A stretch of 64,000 nt of DNA, taken from Gonapodya prolifera JEL478. Its lineage: Eukaryota > Monoblepharomycota > Monoblepharidomycetes > Monoblepharidales > Gonapodyaceae. A model generated the notes under the pieces. It did not search any database. It was not told the origin of the DNA and saw nothing but the letters and a program-made list of their open reading frames with translations. Of the stretch, positions 38,031-51,000 are shown piece by piece. Each line of letters begins with the position of its first letter. The first letter of the stretch is position 1. Location of the stretch: NCBI GenBank assembly GCA_001574975.1, contig KQ965797.1:203382-267381 (forward strand), read 5' to 3'. A program made the translations under genes and the position numbers.

Positions 38031-38508
38031 ATGTCATAATCTTTGTATTTCATTTGACTTTTCACATTGCACATTTGGATGAAATACAAATCACTCATTC
38101 ACGTTCTAATCGTCGGAAAAATGGCAATCAATAACGGCACAATGAATCCGCACTCAGGATTCAGTTTGCAGCGACAACAAATGGATCTCCAGATACCTCC
38201 CATCTACTGCCTCCTTCCGGGTGGCTTTCCATTGAAACAGTTGTAGTTGAGGGGAGCGCAAATTGGGCGGAGCGTAGTTAAAAACAAACATACATGTTCA
38301 TCTTCAGTTTCTTGAGTGGAAAAACTACCGGTGAATGGGCTTGATGTACTGTTGGAGTGCGCCGGCCGAGCCGTGTGTGGTCGAACAAATGAAACGTACA
38401 CTTTATCATTGATTAAGAGTTCTGCCATTGTACATTATCTTAGCTAATAGATACCCGCGCCTCCGTTCACATAGATCTTGTACCCCCTCATTGGCCATAA
38501 GTAAAAGT

Positions 38509-40767
38509 TCATGCAGCTTTCGACGCAACACCGTCCGCTTGACGTGCACCGTCCTCCTTCTCCGCCTGCCGAACCTTCCAGTTCACGTACGTGGCGTCGG
38601 TGCCCGTGATGACGTCCCAGATGGTGAGCCAGTTGGCATCTGTGGAGGGAGTAGGGAGTAGGGAGATCCAAACAGAAAATGGTAGGCACGTAACGATCAG
38701 CGGGCGGCGCGTATAGCAGGACATGTCAGACACATGGAACGACCAACCCGCAGATCAATCAACGCTTTACGCACAGTTTCCTTTATTATGTGAGTGGTGC
38801 CAGTCGTGCCGCTCTGTTCCTTTCGGAAGGAAAGGGAATTGGTATCCTGCAAAGGGCGGGGGGTGGGGGGCGGGCACGAAACGGAAACGGTGTTGGTGTA
38901 GGTATAAAGCAATTGAAGAGAGAGTGCATGAAGCAGACGCCCGACGCAACTGGAGATGCCCATCGTTCTTTATGGCGTTGGCTTCATTGGACTCCTCGGT
39001 CAGCGCCTTGCGCCTAGACCTCGGGGTTCCCCGAGTATATTCCGCTCCGCGTGGTACTCGCTTCTGGCAGACAGCTTCAGTCGGCGCTATTGTGCCTGGC
39101 CTCGGGCTCGCTGCGCTCGCCGGCCTCCGTCGCTCCAAACACCCTCCCCCCCCTCAACCACGCACCCGTATGCACCAACACATTTTGAAACGTCCCCCAC
39201 GCTCTCCACACCAAAAACGTGAAGAACGAGTGGCGGAACAGGTGCACCCAGACTAAAGAGGGCAGGGTGATGGTGAAGGCGACTTCGAGGGCGGCGTTGT
39301 GGTTGGCGGCCTTCAAGGGTGGGAGGTAGGAGGTGGGAGGGGTTATGGGTTAAAGAGGGGAAAGGGTAAGGGGAAAGAGAAGATAGTCGGTACTGACGTA
39401 AGGAGTCACTTTGGAGTACTCGTGGTGTTTTTTGTGGACGTGACGGTCTGGGGGAGCGGGGTGGTGAGTCGGTCAGTCTCCGCTCTCCGCTCTCCTTTCT
39501 CCTAACAAGATCCAACAGAAAAATGCAAGTGGAGTACGTACAGACCCAAGAGTTCTCATGTTCCAGTCTGTGCCACCAGTACTGGAACGTTTCCGAGACC
39601 AAGAACGTCCCGACCAATTGCATTGCAAATGACTTGAAGCTAGTTGGGGTGGGGTTGTCCAAGCTGGGGTGGTTGGTGGTTGGGGTTCAGGGGATGAGAT
39701 GACGGGATGAAGAAAGAATGAAAATGAGAACCTGGTGATACACCACCCGATTTCCGAGTCTCGATCAAAGAAACAAGGAAACGCCCGCGCTTCGCAACTC
39801 GCGCAGCACATCTCTGGATCATTCGCGTCCGGCAGCGGCAGGAATATGAGCTCCACGCTCTGCGCGAATAATATTCCTCTTCGCGGGTCAATCGTCTTCA
39901 GAAGACTCCTCGGTCATTGCCCAACGGCGCTTAGGCCTCGGGTTTGCTCCGTGAACGAGTCCTCGGTCGCCACCGTCGCGCTTAGACCTCGGAGTCCTCC
40001 CTCTGCTCGCGTTGCTCGCTCCGGTTGGAGGGCTCAACAGCCTCGGTCATCGCCTAACGGCGTCTAAACCTCGGTATCGCCCCGCAAGGACTCTCCCGCC
40101 TCGCTTGCGGATCACTCGCCTCCGTCGGACAGCCTCGGTCAACACTCTCGCGCTTAGGCCTCTGTATCGCTCCGCGAGGACTCCTCCCGCTTCCCGTGTC
40201 AATCACCTCCGGCGGGAGGAGTATGCGCTCCGCGCGGTATCAGTCTTGCTTCGCGCAGTTCATTCTCCTCCGGCGGAATCCTCGGTCAGCGCTAACGCTT
40301 AGTCCTCGATGTCCTCGCTGCGCTCGGACCGCTCACCTCATCCATCTCCGAAACCAGAGCAGCCAGACCCCCGCAAGCACGGCTGGAGCCTCGACCAGAT
40401 GGGCCTTGAGCATGCCCTTGGCGGTTGTGGACTCGAGCGCAGTGTCTGCTGACTTTGCCTGGATCTGGTACGCCTTGAGCCAGCCGTTCCTGCGAAGGGG
40501 AGGGGAGGCGAGAGCGTTGGGTGTGGTGGAAGTGGGATTGAGGGACGATTGAACGCGCGATGCTCACTTGACACATGCTTTAAAAAAGTGGAAAATTGGC
40601 TGGAACCCAGCCTCATCTGCCAGTGATGTGAAGATCTGGAGCGGATTTCGTGAGTGTCTGTGGAAACTCGTGGGAGAGATTGAGTGAGTTGCCACACGCA
40701 CCACGAATGTCAGGGTGTCTCCCAGGGCTGCCCTGCTGTGCTGCACGAGACTGCGAAACGCGTCCAT
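38509..40767 (-). CDS. fatty-acid-hydroxylase-superfamily membrane enzyme (sterol oxidase-like), 268 aa
   Basis: Second intact di-iron membrane oxidase of the superfamily. The model is complement(join(38509..38639,38775..38846,39166..39310,39398..39447,39542..39663,40337..40489,40568..40635,40702..40767)); all phases close. The three histidine boxes are canonical: HRLEH, HKKHH and HDWHH. Other family segments are ETFQYWWHRLEHENSWVY, YSKVTPYAANHNAALE, VLVHTGYQFPF and WLTIWDVITGTDATYVNWK. Hydrophobic helices lie at about residues 72-90, 105-125 and 170-200. The ligand set makes activity likely; the substrate could be a sterol C4-methyl group or a fatty acyl chain. Intron 39664-40336 is 673 nt and intron 38847-39165 is 319 nt; both contain the GC-rich CCTCGGTC-type repeats, unlike the other short introns. 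Confidence 0.86.
39010..39135. repeat. single copy of the GC-rich CCTCGG repeat family, in an intron
   Basis: This copy lies within intron 38847-39165. It shares GAGTATATTCCGCTCCGCGTGG, a CAGTCGGCGCTA core and GGCCTCGGGCTCGCTGCGCTCG-like sequence with 61614-61715. Confidence 0.7.
39840..40330. repeat. GC-rich repeat array with CCTCGGTC cores, inside an intron
   Basis: At least five units with the core CCTCGGTC-N(8-12)-CGCTTAG-N-CCTCGG lie near 39908, 39959, 40032, 40132 and 40281. Between cores are CGCTCCGCGAGGA and TCACCTCCGGCGGA blocks. Unit spacing is irregular (about 50-150 bp). The array lies entirely between two exons of the membrane-enzyme gene. Confidence 0.75.
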
Positions 40768-42062
40768 GGGAGAGAAAGCAGCGAGCGAATCGCGAGTGGG
40801 AAGTGCGATCGAGTGCGAGTGCGGTGGGGCTGCCGAGCGTGATCGGACCGCAGCAACTCTCCCCCTCCCCCTCCCGCTCTACATAGGCTGGTATGCTCGC
40901 CCCTCGGTGGCGCCACATTAGTTGTTGGTGCCACGGCCAATCTACCACCGCAGGGCCTGGATCATCTTGATTCGTACTTGTGTTCTATACGTAACGTTTT
41001 TCGCCTGATTTTGATGTACCTTTGCTATTTTCTGGGTCGTCACAGCTTGGGCAGATTGCAGATGGTTTGGTACTTGCCCACAAAAAAAGGTGGCACAAAC
41101 CGAGCCCCAACCCCATCATCCCCTTCCGACCATCTGCCGTCTTGTGATTCCGCTGCGCACGCCCATCCTTAACATCAGGCTCGACAACACTAGGCACAGC
41201 GACAGCGCTGCCGTGGTCTCCAGCACACGACGCTGGACATATCTTGACCGCTGACCGCAGGATTCTCTTCCTCTTCCTCGCCGCGTTTTCTCATCTCGTC
41301 CCCAACCAATCGCAGTTCTTATCCCCTCGTTTCCCATCCCCTCACCCACTAGGCTCCTCTTCCCCATCAAGACCTTCCAAGACCGAGAGACCTCGCCCCA
41401 CCAGATCCACTCCACCATTGGCTCCCACGCGCTGTGCCTACGGCCTCCCGTGCCAGACCGCAGGGGATACCCGGCCCTCTCCTGCACCTGAACAGGGGCC
41501 GTCTTTGGACAGACCGGTGGCTGGCATGTTCCACGGTGTGTGGGCATGTATGTGCCTGGCCTCTGGCGAGGTTTCGACTAAGACAAGACTGGCAAAGGCT
41601 CTCCTCGACTTGCCAAGGAGGTTGGGGGATTCGGGAGCTTTTTTTTGGGGGGGGGGGGGGNGGGGATGAGCTGGTCGGGCCGGAGGTCATGAGTACTCTA
41701 GAATGTAGCATGAGACAAGAAAGATGTGTATCAATTGACGCCAACATTCTTTGGGTCAGGTTGATGTTCGTCGTCCTTTCGATTTCTCTATCCGATCCGC
41801 CCTCACAAAATGCAATGCTACCAAGCTGCTCGTGCTCGTGTCCGTGCTCGCAGTCGCATTTGAAGGACTTGGCCTTGGTTGCATCAGGGGGTCTGGGAAT
41901 TCAGCTGGACCAATCTGATGTGGTCACATCCCCGCCCCCCGTCGGAGGTGACATGTAAACATCAATCATAATGCTCATTGCTCAAAACCAATACATACAA
42001 AAAACCAATAAATCACAATATATAACATCACATCATGCATAATGTCCATTTCATTTTCACTT
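40768..42062. other. intergenic, contains an ambiguous base and a homopolymer
   Basis: About 1.3 kb between the start of the hydroxylase-family gene and the stop of the giant gene, both on the minus strand. A T-run followed by a G-run of about 14 ends in an N at about 41661, which marks unresolved sequence. Open frames here show no family and the longest are C-rich shadows. Confidence 0.5.
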
Positions 42063-45000
42063 TCACTTCTGCAGCTTATCCAACAGCCTCTCCATGCTCT
42101 TCACGACCTCGGTCTTGGACACACGCTTCCCGCTCCTACTCCCACTCCCGCCCGACGTGTGCCGCTTGCTGCTACTCTGGGGTCGCTCGTCCGAGTCTTC
42201 CCTGGACGACTGTCTGCTCGACGGCGATGCAAAACCGCCGTCGGAGGTGACGGATCGATGTGCGACGTGATGATCCGAACGTGCACCGTTTTCACCAGAC
42301 CCGACACGAGAGCCTATCTCGGGCCTCATGCTATGCGACCGTCGTCTCGTCCTCTCGCCATCCCTCTCCCGCTCCCCGCGGTTCCGTGCGGGCTCTTGCT
42401 TACTGCTCCGCGGCGGGCGCGAACTTGACTTGATCGCCAGAGTTCGCAGCTTATCCCTTACTTCCTGCGCCACCCCGGCCCGCTCCTCGCGCTCGTCGGC
42501 AATCTGCTCCAACGACTTTGCAACGTCCCGCATCACCGTCTCGTATTCCTCCAGCTGCAGCCGGACCTGCTCGATCTCCGTCTTTTGGTCCAGAAGGTTG
42601 TGCTCGGACCCAAGCTTGGGCATCTCTCCTCGTGCTGTTCCCGCGGTCGTCGATTGTCTGGACCGACTTGTTTGCACGTTCACATTTGCTGAGACGAGCG
42701 CGTCTGCTCCTGCTGGTCCCATCGTGGTCGAGTGTCTGGACCTTGCTGTCTGTCCATTCCCGCTCACGCCCACGTCTGCTGCACCTCCTCCCACGCCCAC
42801 TGGCCTGCCCAACTCCCTCATCAGCGCCCTCAGCGCCCCGTTCTCCCTCCTCTCCTGCGCAAGCTCCTCCCTCAACCTCGTATGATCCTCACCCTCCATC
42901 TCACACGCCCTGATCTGCGCCTGGAGCGCCCCAACCCTCTCCCGCTCCATCGCCACCTCAACCGTAAGCCTCGCCACCGTCTGCTCCGCAATCTCCATCC
43001 TCTCCCGCGCCTCATCCACATCCGCCGCACACACCCGCGCCTGCTCTTCAAGCTTTTCGTTCTCGACCGCCAAATCGGCACTACGCTCCTTCTCGGCCTG
43101 CAACTGCCTCTGAAGCTGCTCGACCCGCGCCGCAAGCACCGTCGCACGTTCCGTCTCGACGCTCAGCTGGTCCCTGACCGCGTCCACCTGCGCCTGCAAG
43201 CTCTCCGCCCGAGTCTTCTCGTCGGCGCTTTTCTCAAGCTGGTGCAGCAGAGCCTCGCTGCGGCCCACCTCGATCTGGAGCTGCTCGTGCAGGCGCGATA
43301 TTTCGGTGTTGAGCTCTTCGACGGTCTCGTTTGACTGCGCGAGCTTGTCCAGTGTTGTGGCCATGTCTTCTTTGAGCCGGCGGTGCTGCTCGCGCTCGGT
43401 GTCGAGCTGTTCGGCAATGAACTTTGCACGGTATTGCTCTTCGAAGGGATCCTCCTGGTGAAAGAAAAAGAGTTGCGATCAGAAAACCTCATTGTGATAC
43501 CCTCAACACAACACCAAACCCACCTCACTGTCAGCATCCGGAATGTTGTCCTCAAAGTCCACCGCTCTCGTACCCACAACCTCGACATCACCCGCCTTCC
43601 CATCCCCACTCGCGATACTGCCCCTCGTCGACCGCCTGCGCTGCGAGCGGCTGCGTCCAAACTTCTTCATGAACGCGCCCAGATTGCTCTTGAGCTCCTG
43701 ATCCGTCGCGTGCAGCTTCTCCTCCGCCTCGGCGAGCTTGCGTTTCGTCTCGGTCAGCTGCGCGTCCAGCCCCTTGAGCGCCGTCTCGTAGCTCTCCCGC
43801 TGGTCGCGGATCTGCTTGTCCACCACGCCGACGTAGGTCTTGATGTACTCTCTGAGAGCGAGTTTCAGCCCGGGGAGGTCAGTCGCGAGCCGGATGTCCC
43901 GCAGCGATCCAAACGCCGTCAGGGGCATCCCAGAGAGCGCCAGCGTGTCGGCTTTCAGTATGTCCAGCTGGGAGCAGAACACTTGCGCGGCCTCCGTGAC
44001 GGCTCGGAGATCGTGCGAGGAGGATAGGTCCTCGTCGGAGATGCCGCGTGTTGCTTGGTCGTTGGCGTCCACAAGGGCTTGCAGTTCTATCACGCGGTCC
44101 CGAGTATCCCGCAATTCCGTCTCCAGTGCGTTCAATTCCTCCTCCTTCTGCTGGAGGTCCTTTGATGCCTTGGATACTTGCTGCTTCAAAGCAAAGTTCT
44201 CTTCATTCAACGATGTTTCTCGTTGCTGGGAGGAGGTTTTCTCTTTTTCTTTCACGTCAGCCATTTCTTTCATTTTGCGAACAGCTGAGGAGAGCTCTGC
44301 CATGAGGCGGCGCTCCGTTTCCTGTAGTTTAGTCACAGTCTATCCGACGCAAAAGCATTCAGTCCCTCCCCAGTGACCGTAGGAACATTATTCGTTCGAC
44401 TCACCTGGCCTGCAGCTCGAAGCTCATCCAATTGTGATTCGGTCACTTTCAGCATGTTCAAGTTCTCAATGGAAGGTGTGTTTCCGTCTCCCACAGGCAC
44501 CATGGCCGCCTCCCTCAACCTTTTGCCCAGGAACGTTGCTTCGGCGGAAACTTCACGGATGCGACCTTCGAGACTTCCGACAATGTCCATGTACTTGTTC
44601 TCCGACTTTCGGAGCTTTTCTGACATTTCCGCTTCAGACGCCTTCAAAATGGTTAATGCGTGTTCCGTTTGAGCCGCGTAATCTTCCGAGGATCGCAGCT
44701 TGGAAAAGCATTCCCGAAGCTCGCTCTCGAGGTCAAGCTTTTGGTTCCTCACTTTGACCAGTTCCGCACTCATGGCCCCAGAGAGACCTTCAACTTCTTT
44801 TACCAAATCGTATGTCAATGATTCGTCAGAGTGATCAATAGAAGCCGTCTTTGGTTGACATGTGCGGTTGTTGTGATGAACCACGCCAACAAACATGCCC
44901 CGAACCCTCGAAAGAGCATTCCGCAGTAAAAGTTCTGATTTTCGCAGCTCTTCAATTAAGCTCTCGTGTTTGTGTCTCAGGTCCTCCAACCGTCTGATGG

Positions 45001-48000
45001 ACTCCGCCTGCTTCCGTGCCGTTTCTTCACAGGTCCGCAGTTTGGCATTGATATCAGACGTTCCTTCTTCGAGAACGGCAATCTTGGCTTCCCTTTCTCG
45101 AAGCTTTTTCTGTGAATCTGCCAGTTTAATAGAGACAACTTCGAAGTCATGTTTCGCCTCCGCTGCTTCGGCTGCCATGGCCTCAATCCGCCCCTTGGAC
45201 GAGGCAACATCAAACTCCGCCTTTCCAGCCATGGAGGTCAATTCCTTGCGCAAACTGTCACGAACTGCAGAAAGAACAGCCATCTCTCGATCCCGCACTT
45301 CCAACTCGCCAGTCAGACGCTCCACATCTTTCCGCAAATCATCCGCGAGTGCATCATTCTCCTTTTTTGCCTCAAGTTGTTGATCTGCACGAATGTTGGC
45401 ATTCTTTATGTCTTCGTTGAGGTGGCTTATCTGGCCCATGAGGTCGCTTTGCTCCTCGCGTAATGTTTTCGCTTCATTTTCGCTCATCGAGACCTGGATT
45501 GAAGTTGGAGACGAGTTTATTGACCCATTTTCTTGGTCTAAGACGTGGACTTACCTTGCCCAAGAGCTCACCAATCTGAGCACTTTCCTCCTCGACGGCT
45601 CGTTCGAGCTCTGCAATTCGCGATTCCTTCGAGCCAAGGGCAGCCGCTTGATTTCCAATGACAGACTGAAGCTGAGCGGCTCGTACCCTGAGTGTCTCAA
45701 GCTCGTATTGGCTGTTGGACTTCTCAGCAGTCAACTTTGCAATAGCGTTGTCACGTTTGAAGACTTGCGACTTCAAGGTATTCACTCGCTTTAACATCAA
45801 AGCTGTAAGCTCCGAGAGTTTACCATCTTTCTCGCGGAGCTCAGATTCCAAACGGCTTCGAGTAGAGGATTCCGTTTCAAATTGAACGTGGAGTCGAGTG
45901 ACGAGATTTGTTTGTGCTTCAAGATCCATCTGGAGTTGCTCAATTTGTCTTCGACTTCGTTCAATGCTGGCGTCCTTATCGCCGCAAGCAGTTGCGAGAT
46001 CATCCACCTGTCCGTTGAGATAACTTATTCGGCTGTCCATATCGGAACATTGGTCAGCAGCTTCCCGAAGGGCAGATTCCATCGACGTCAGCTGATCATT
46101 CTTATTTAAAATCTCTGATCGAAGAGAATGCATCTCCTCTTCCAGCTGTTGGGCGTACTGTGCCTTCTTTACCGATGATGCTCGGACGTCTTCAACTTCT
46201 TTCTCCTTGTCACAAAGAATTCCCGAGAGTTCGTTCATTTTCGCGGTTAGCTCCACAAAGCGCGCACACTCCTGTGCTGCAACCGAGGTCTGCTCCGTTT
46301 GTGCAGCTTCCAAAGCACGAATTCTGTCATTTTGCCCGCATGATTGTGCTTCTTTGTCTCGAAGTGTGGTTTTGAGATTGCGAATTTTCTTCTCTCTGGC
46401 AGCAATAGCTTTCTGCTGGTCCGTCGACGTTAGCTCCAATGCAACAATGCGGGTATCCCGGTCTACGATAGCAGCTTCGAGGCCCAAAAGTGCGTTCTGC
46501 ATTCCCGAACATTTTGATTCGACCTCCAACAGTTTGGACTTCAGTTGTTTCAAATCCTCTTGTGAAGCATCCAAATTGTGCTGCAGTTCAACACAATTCT
46601 TCTTTGTGTCATCGCCAGTCTTTCTCAAATTTGTGTTCATTGAGCGCTCAGTCGCAATGTCACATTCAAGTTGGTTGACCATCTGTCTTTGTTTTTCATT
46701 CTCACTCTCAGTATTCTTCATCAACTCACGAAGAGACCTTAATTCCGCCGCCTGGCGCTCAATAATCGAATTGATGTCCCCCTTTTGACGGTCCAACATG
46801 TCCTTTAGCTGGGACTCCAGTGACTGAGATCGCATCTCGAGTTTCGAAATTACAGTTTTGCTTTCCGCCAATTGCTCGTCTTTTCTGGAAGCGACGGCTT
46901 TACTCAACTCGATCTCCACTTGAAGGCGTCCAGCTCGTTGGTTAGCTTCATCAAGCTCATCGCGAAGGACTTTTATTTGCGACGCGATTTCGGAGATCTT
47001 GACCGATTTTTCCGCGATTGATGATTTGTGAGTACGTTCTGCTTCAATCGAATTTGCGATGGCGGTATCCAGATTTTTTTGCAGTTGGACTACATCAGCT
47101 GTCAGAGACTCAAGCATTTCATCTTTGGATCGGAGCGTCCCGTGAAGACTCTTTGTGACTTCGTCTTTGCTATGCAGTTCGAGGCTCATACGTTTGTTTT
47201 CAAGCTCCAGACATTTGAGTTGATCGCCCAAGCTTTCGACTGTAGCTATTTTCTCTGATAATTGCTGCTGCAAACTTGCAACAGCCTGCTCGCTTTTCGT
47301 TAAAATTCCTTGCTTAAAGTCCAGTTCCGCTTGGAGGCACTCAACAGTCCCTTCCAAAGTTTCGATTTTCTGAGTCGCCTCGAGGGTTTGAGTTTTACTT
47401 TGGGAGACCATGTCCTCATATCGCACAACATCATGTCTGTGGGCGGACAGTGCTTGCTCAAGCTCCAAACGTGATGAATCTGCAGATCGTCTCACGTCAT
47501 CCAGCTCGATAGTCTGAGACTGGATAAGTTCAGCCTGAGCATCATTTGCAGTCAGAATCTCCACAATTTTCGACTGTTCTGCAGAGAGCTGCTGTGCCAT
47601 TCTTTTGACTTCCTCATTGCGTGAACGTCGCTCTTCCTCTAGAGCCTTTTGAAGTCGTGCAACATCCTCGATCTTCGAAGCATGAAGTTCTTGATTAGCT
47701 TTAATCAGACTTTCTGTTTCGGATCTCAGAGATTCAAGCGCATCTCGATATGCATCATTTTGGTCCTGGGCCTCAACAAGCTGCCTTTTTAGCGACTCTG
47801 CCTCCACAACAGCGGTTCTGAGTGTGTCCTGCAACTCAGTGCAGCGGGTAAGCTCAGACATGAGCTTGGAGCGCATGGATTCTTCTGTATCTTGCAGGCA
47901 CCGGATGCGTTCATCACGTAGGTCGATTTCTGTTCGTAGACTCCCCACTTCTCGAATAGATGTAGATATGCGAGATCCCCGCTTTTCAATCTCCTCATTA

Positions 48001-51000
48001 AGGCGATCCAATGATAGCGTCTTGTGCTTAAGATCCACTTCTAAACGCTGCGACAACTCCTCAAAAGCGATACATCTCGTTTCACTGTTGGAAAGGGCAT
48101 CCTCTGTCCAAGAAAGAGTAGCCCGGAGATCCTCTATGACCCGTGCATCTGTGACTTTCTCTTCCTCCATGTTCTTATGAGACAGTTGAATATCACGGAG
48201 TGCCTCTTCAGTGCGCTTCAGCGCCTCAAGAGCTGTCTCGATCATCGAAGATGCCACTACATTGGTTACGGACAAGGTTTTTCGTTCATCCTGACCAAGT
48301 TTTATCTCCTCTAATAGCAGGGTTTCCCACATATCCATGCTCTCCACCAACGAGTGTTGATACGTAGCTGCTGACTGAGCGAAGCTGTTCGTGAACCGGT
48401 TCAGAGTCCTCCACTCTGCCAAGGCTTCTTCCCTCCTGCCCTCACCCATCTTTGTCTGGCCAAGAAGAGTAGAGCGACCATTGGCCACTAGATGGTGAAT
48501 ATCGGAAACAAAGCGTTCTCGAGCTCTAAGCCGATCTCCAAGATCTTCAATCCTCAATCGTGATTCAGAGGTTTCTAGCTCCAGGACCATGATTTTATCA
48601 AGTGCTTCTTCACGTTTTTGGGAGATCTCGCTGAATTTGGCGTTATCGGTGTCAACAACAATCTTTAGAGCATTGGCCATTTCATCATTGTCAGCCCTTG
48701 CAACCGCTAGCTTCTTCTCGATGTCCTCTACATTAAGTTCGTGTTGTCGACACCTACTTTCGAGCTCGACCGTCTTCAGCTTCAAATTTCTTCGCTCTGT
48801 GTCCAAACCGGCGCACTTGGATTTCAAAATTTCAGATGTGTGCTGCGAATTCCTCAGAGCCTCCTCCAGCTGCTGTACCACAACGCTATATGTTTCGTTG
48901 TTTTCAGACACTGTCCACATCGCATCTTGCAAGTTCGTGCAGAACTTGACCGCCAATTGCAACGCTCGTTTTGCATCTTCCGCTTGAGCACTTAACGCAC
49001 TGCAGTGACTAGTGGTATCTTTCAAAGACAAACGCTGCTCAAAGACTTGCAATTCCCGATCAGCTAGGCGTTCTTCGAAGGATTTCAATTTTTGCGAAAG
49101 GTCCAATAAATGATTTCGGTAGTCGTCATTACTGTTTGCCTCGAAAGCTGAGATTTTAGTTGCTATTGTGTGAGCATAGTGTGCGATTGTTTCTGTGCGC
49201 GTACTCGCTATCTGATTATTTAGGTTTTCTATGGTCTCCCTTGCAGAAGCCAACGTGGATTCCAAGAGAAGTTCGGACTCTTTGCTGAGGAGTAACGCCG
49301 ATTGCAACTCTTGTGTCTGGAGCTCTGACGACTGAACACGGCTTTCTAATTCACACACGTAACCAGAAATGCGATTGAATTCGTTCGCTTGAATCGCAAG
49401 TTCCTGTTCTAGCAGAGCAATGTTGGAATTCCGTTCCCAAACTTGCTCCTCCGCTTGGTGCGAGCGCGCAAAGTTCAAATCACACTCTGCGACTTTGTCA
49501 GAAAGGAGCGCGGATAGACGCTCGGTTTCGAATATCATGCGGCCGCGTTCCTCCTGCAGCTTTGCTGCTTCCGCAACATGATCTTCAATTGAGGATGTCA
49601 TGCTGGTCACACGATTTTCCAAAGCTCGAATCGTTTCCTGCTTTTGCGAAAGCCGTGACTCGAGAGAGTTCAAAGATTCCTGCATTTCCCGATTCTCAAG
49701 TTTTAGGGCCTCCATGAGCTCCATCAGGTCCACCTTCATTTTGCGCTCAGAATCTAATTGTGTAGCCAATAATTCCTTTTCTTCTCTCAACTTTTGTGCT
49801 CCATCCATAAGTTTCGCCATTTCGCCGGTCGCGGCTTCCCTGGCGGCATTCAACTCAGTTTGAACGTGCAGTAGAGAACTCTGCAGATGCGAACGTTCTG
49901 CTTCAAGGGTTGAAAGCTCGGCGGTACGCTCTTCGAGAGATTTTTCACATGCGTGCGTCATCGCCTTCATCCGCCCACATTGCGATTCTGCCTCTTCACA
50001 ACGACTCTCCATATTGGCGAGGTTGTTCTTGACAGCACAGAGCTCCGATTCCAACGACTTCAACGTCTCCTCAGTGTCGGCGACTTTGGATTGGAGCATG
50101 TCTCGAGCCTGACTTGTTGTCTGTACCTCCATCGAAAACGTCCCGACAAGTTCACGGAGATAGTCCAAATCTCGGTTTAGTGCTGCTTCGTGCGCAACTT
50201 CCTTGGCGAGAGTGTCTTCAGTGGCGGCAATCTGTCGGTCTTTGAGTGCAAGGGCCTGCTCGTGCTTCATGACGATCCTTGCAATCTCATGTTGGTTGCT
50301 TTCCTTTGTGCGATCCAACGCCTCACGAGCGCGCGCCTCGATATTAGCAACTTCATCTTTGGTAGCTGCCAGAGCTTCTAACAGTGTTGGAAGCTCGCCA
50401 TCGCGGATATCGGACAAGGCCTTCTCCAATCGCTCTCGCTCTTCTCTCAGTGACGAAATCCACGCATCTTTCTCGCTACAAAGCGTTCTGAGACTGTGCT
50501 CCAAGTTCCCAATTGTCGCATCACGTTCTTTCAAAGAAGCTGCAAGCACATCAAGCTCTTGCTCCTTGCGTAGCTCGCTCTGCTCACGGTGAGAAATGAT
50601 CGATTCGAGCTCCAACTGTCGCGACCTCGCCTGCAAAAGTTGATCGTCGCGTGCACTGAGCGCTGAATGTAGTTGCGCGAGTGTTGCCTGCGGTTGTGTT
50701 TGTAAATGTGTGAGCAAACAAAACGAAGCGAAAACTTGCAGAAATCAGTCCACGCTCACCTCCATCCCGGACAAGGTTCTGTTTAATTCGGCGACTTCGC
50801 CCTGCGACGATTGCAAGCGGCTAATGTCGGTGTTGGCACGGTCCAGGTCCGTATTCGCCTCCGATAGGCGGCGCATGAATCCAGCCTCTTCATCCTCCTT
50901 ATGGCGAATGACGTTTGTGAGAGACTGGATAGTTCTCGAGAGCGCCTCCTTTTCGGCTTCTGTTTCGTCAATCTTGGCTCTTGCCTTGTCCAATTCGATT

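Noticed and set aside
39740-39860. Extra exon of the hydroxylase-family gene between the repeat array and exon 4
   Set aside because: It can be spliced in frame but its Cys-rich sequence has no counterpart in the family; direct joining of 40337 to 39663 gives a better match.
41116-41958. Overlapping open frames around the N-containing stretch
   Set aside because: No splice-linked neighbours or motifs, and the sequence is interrupted by an ambiguous base.
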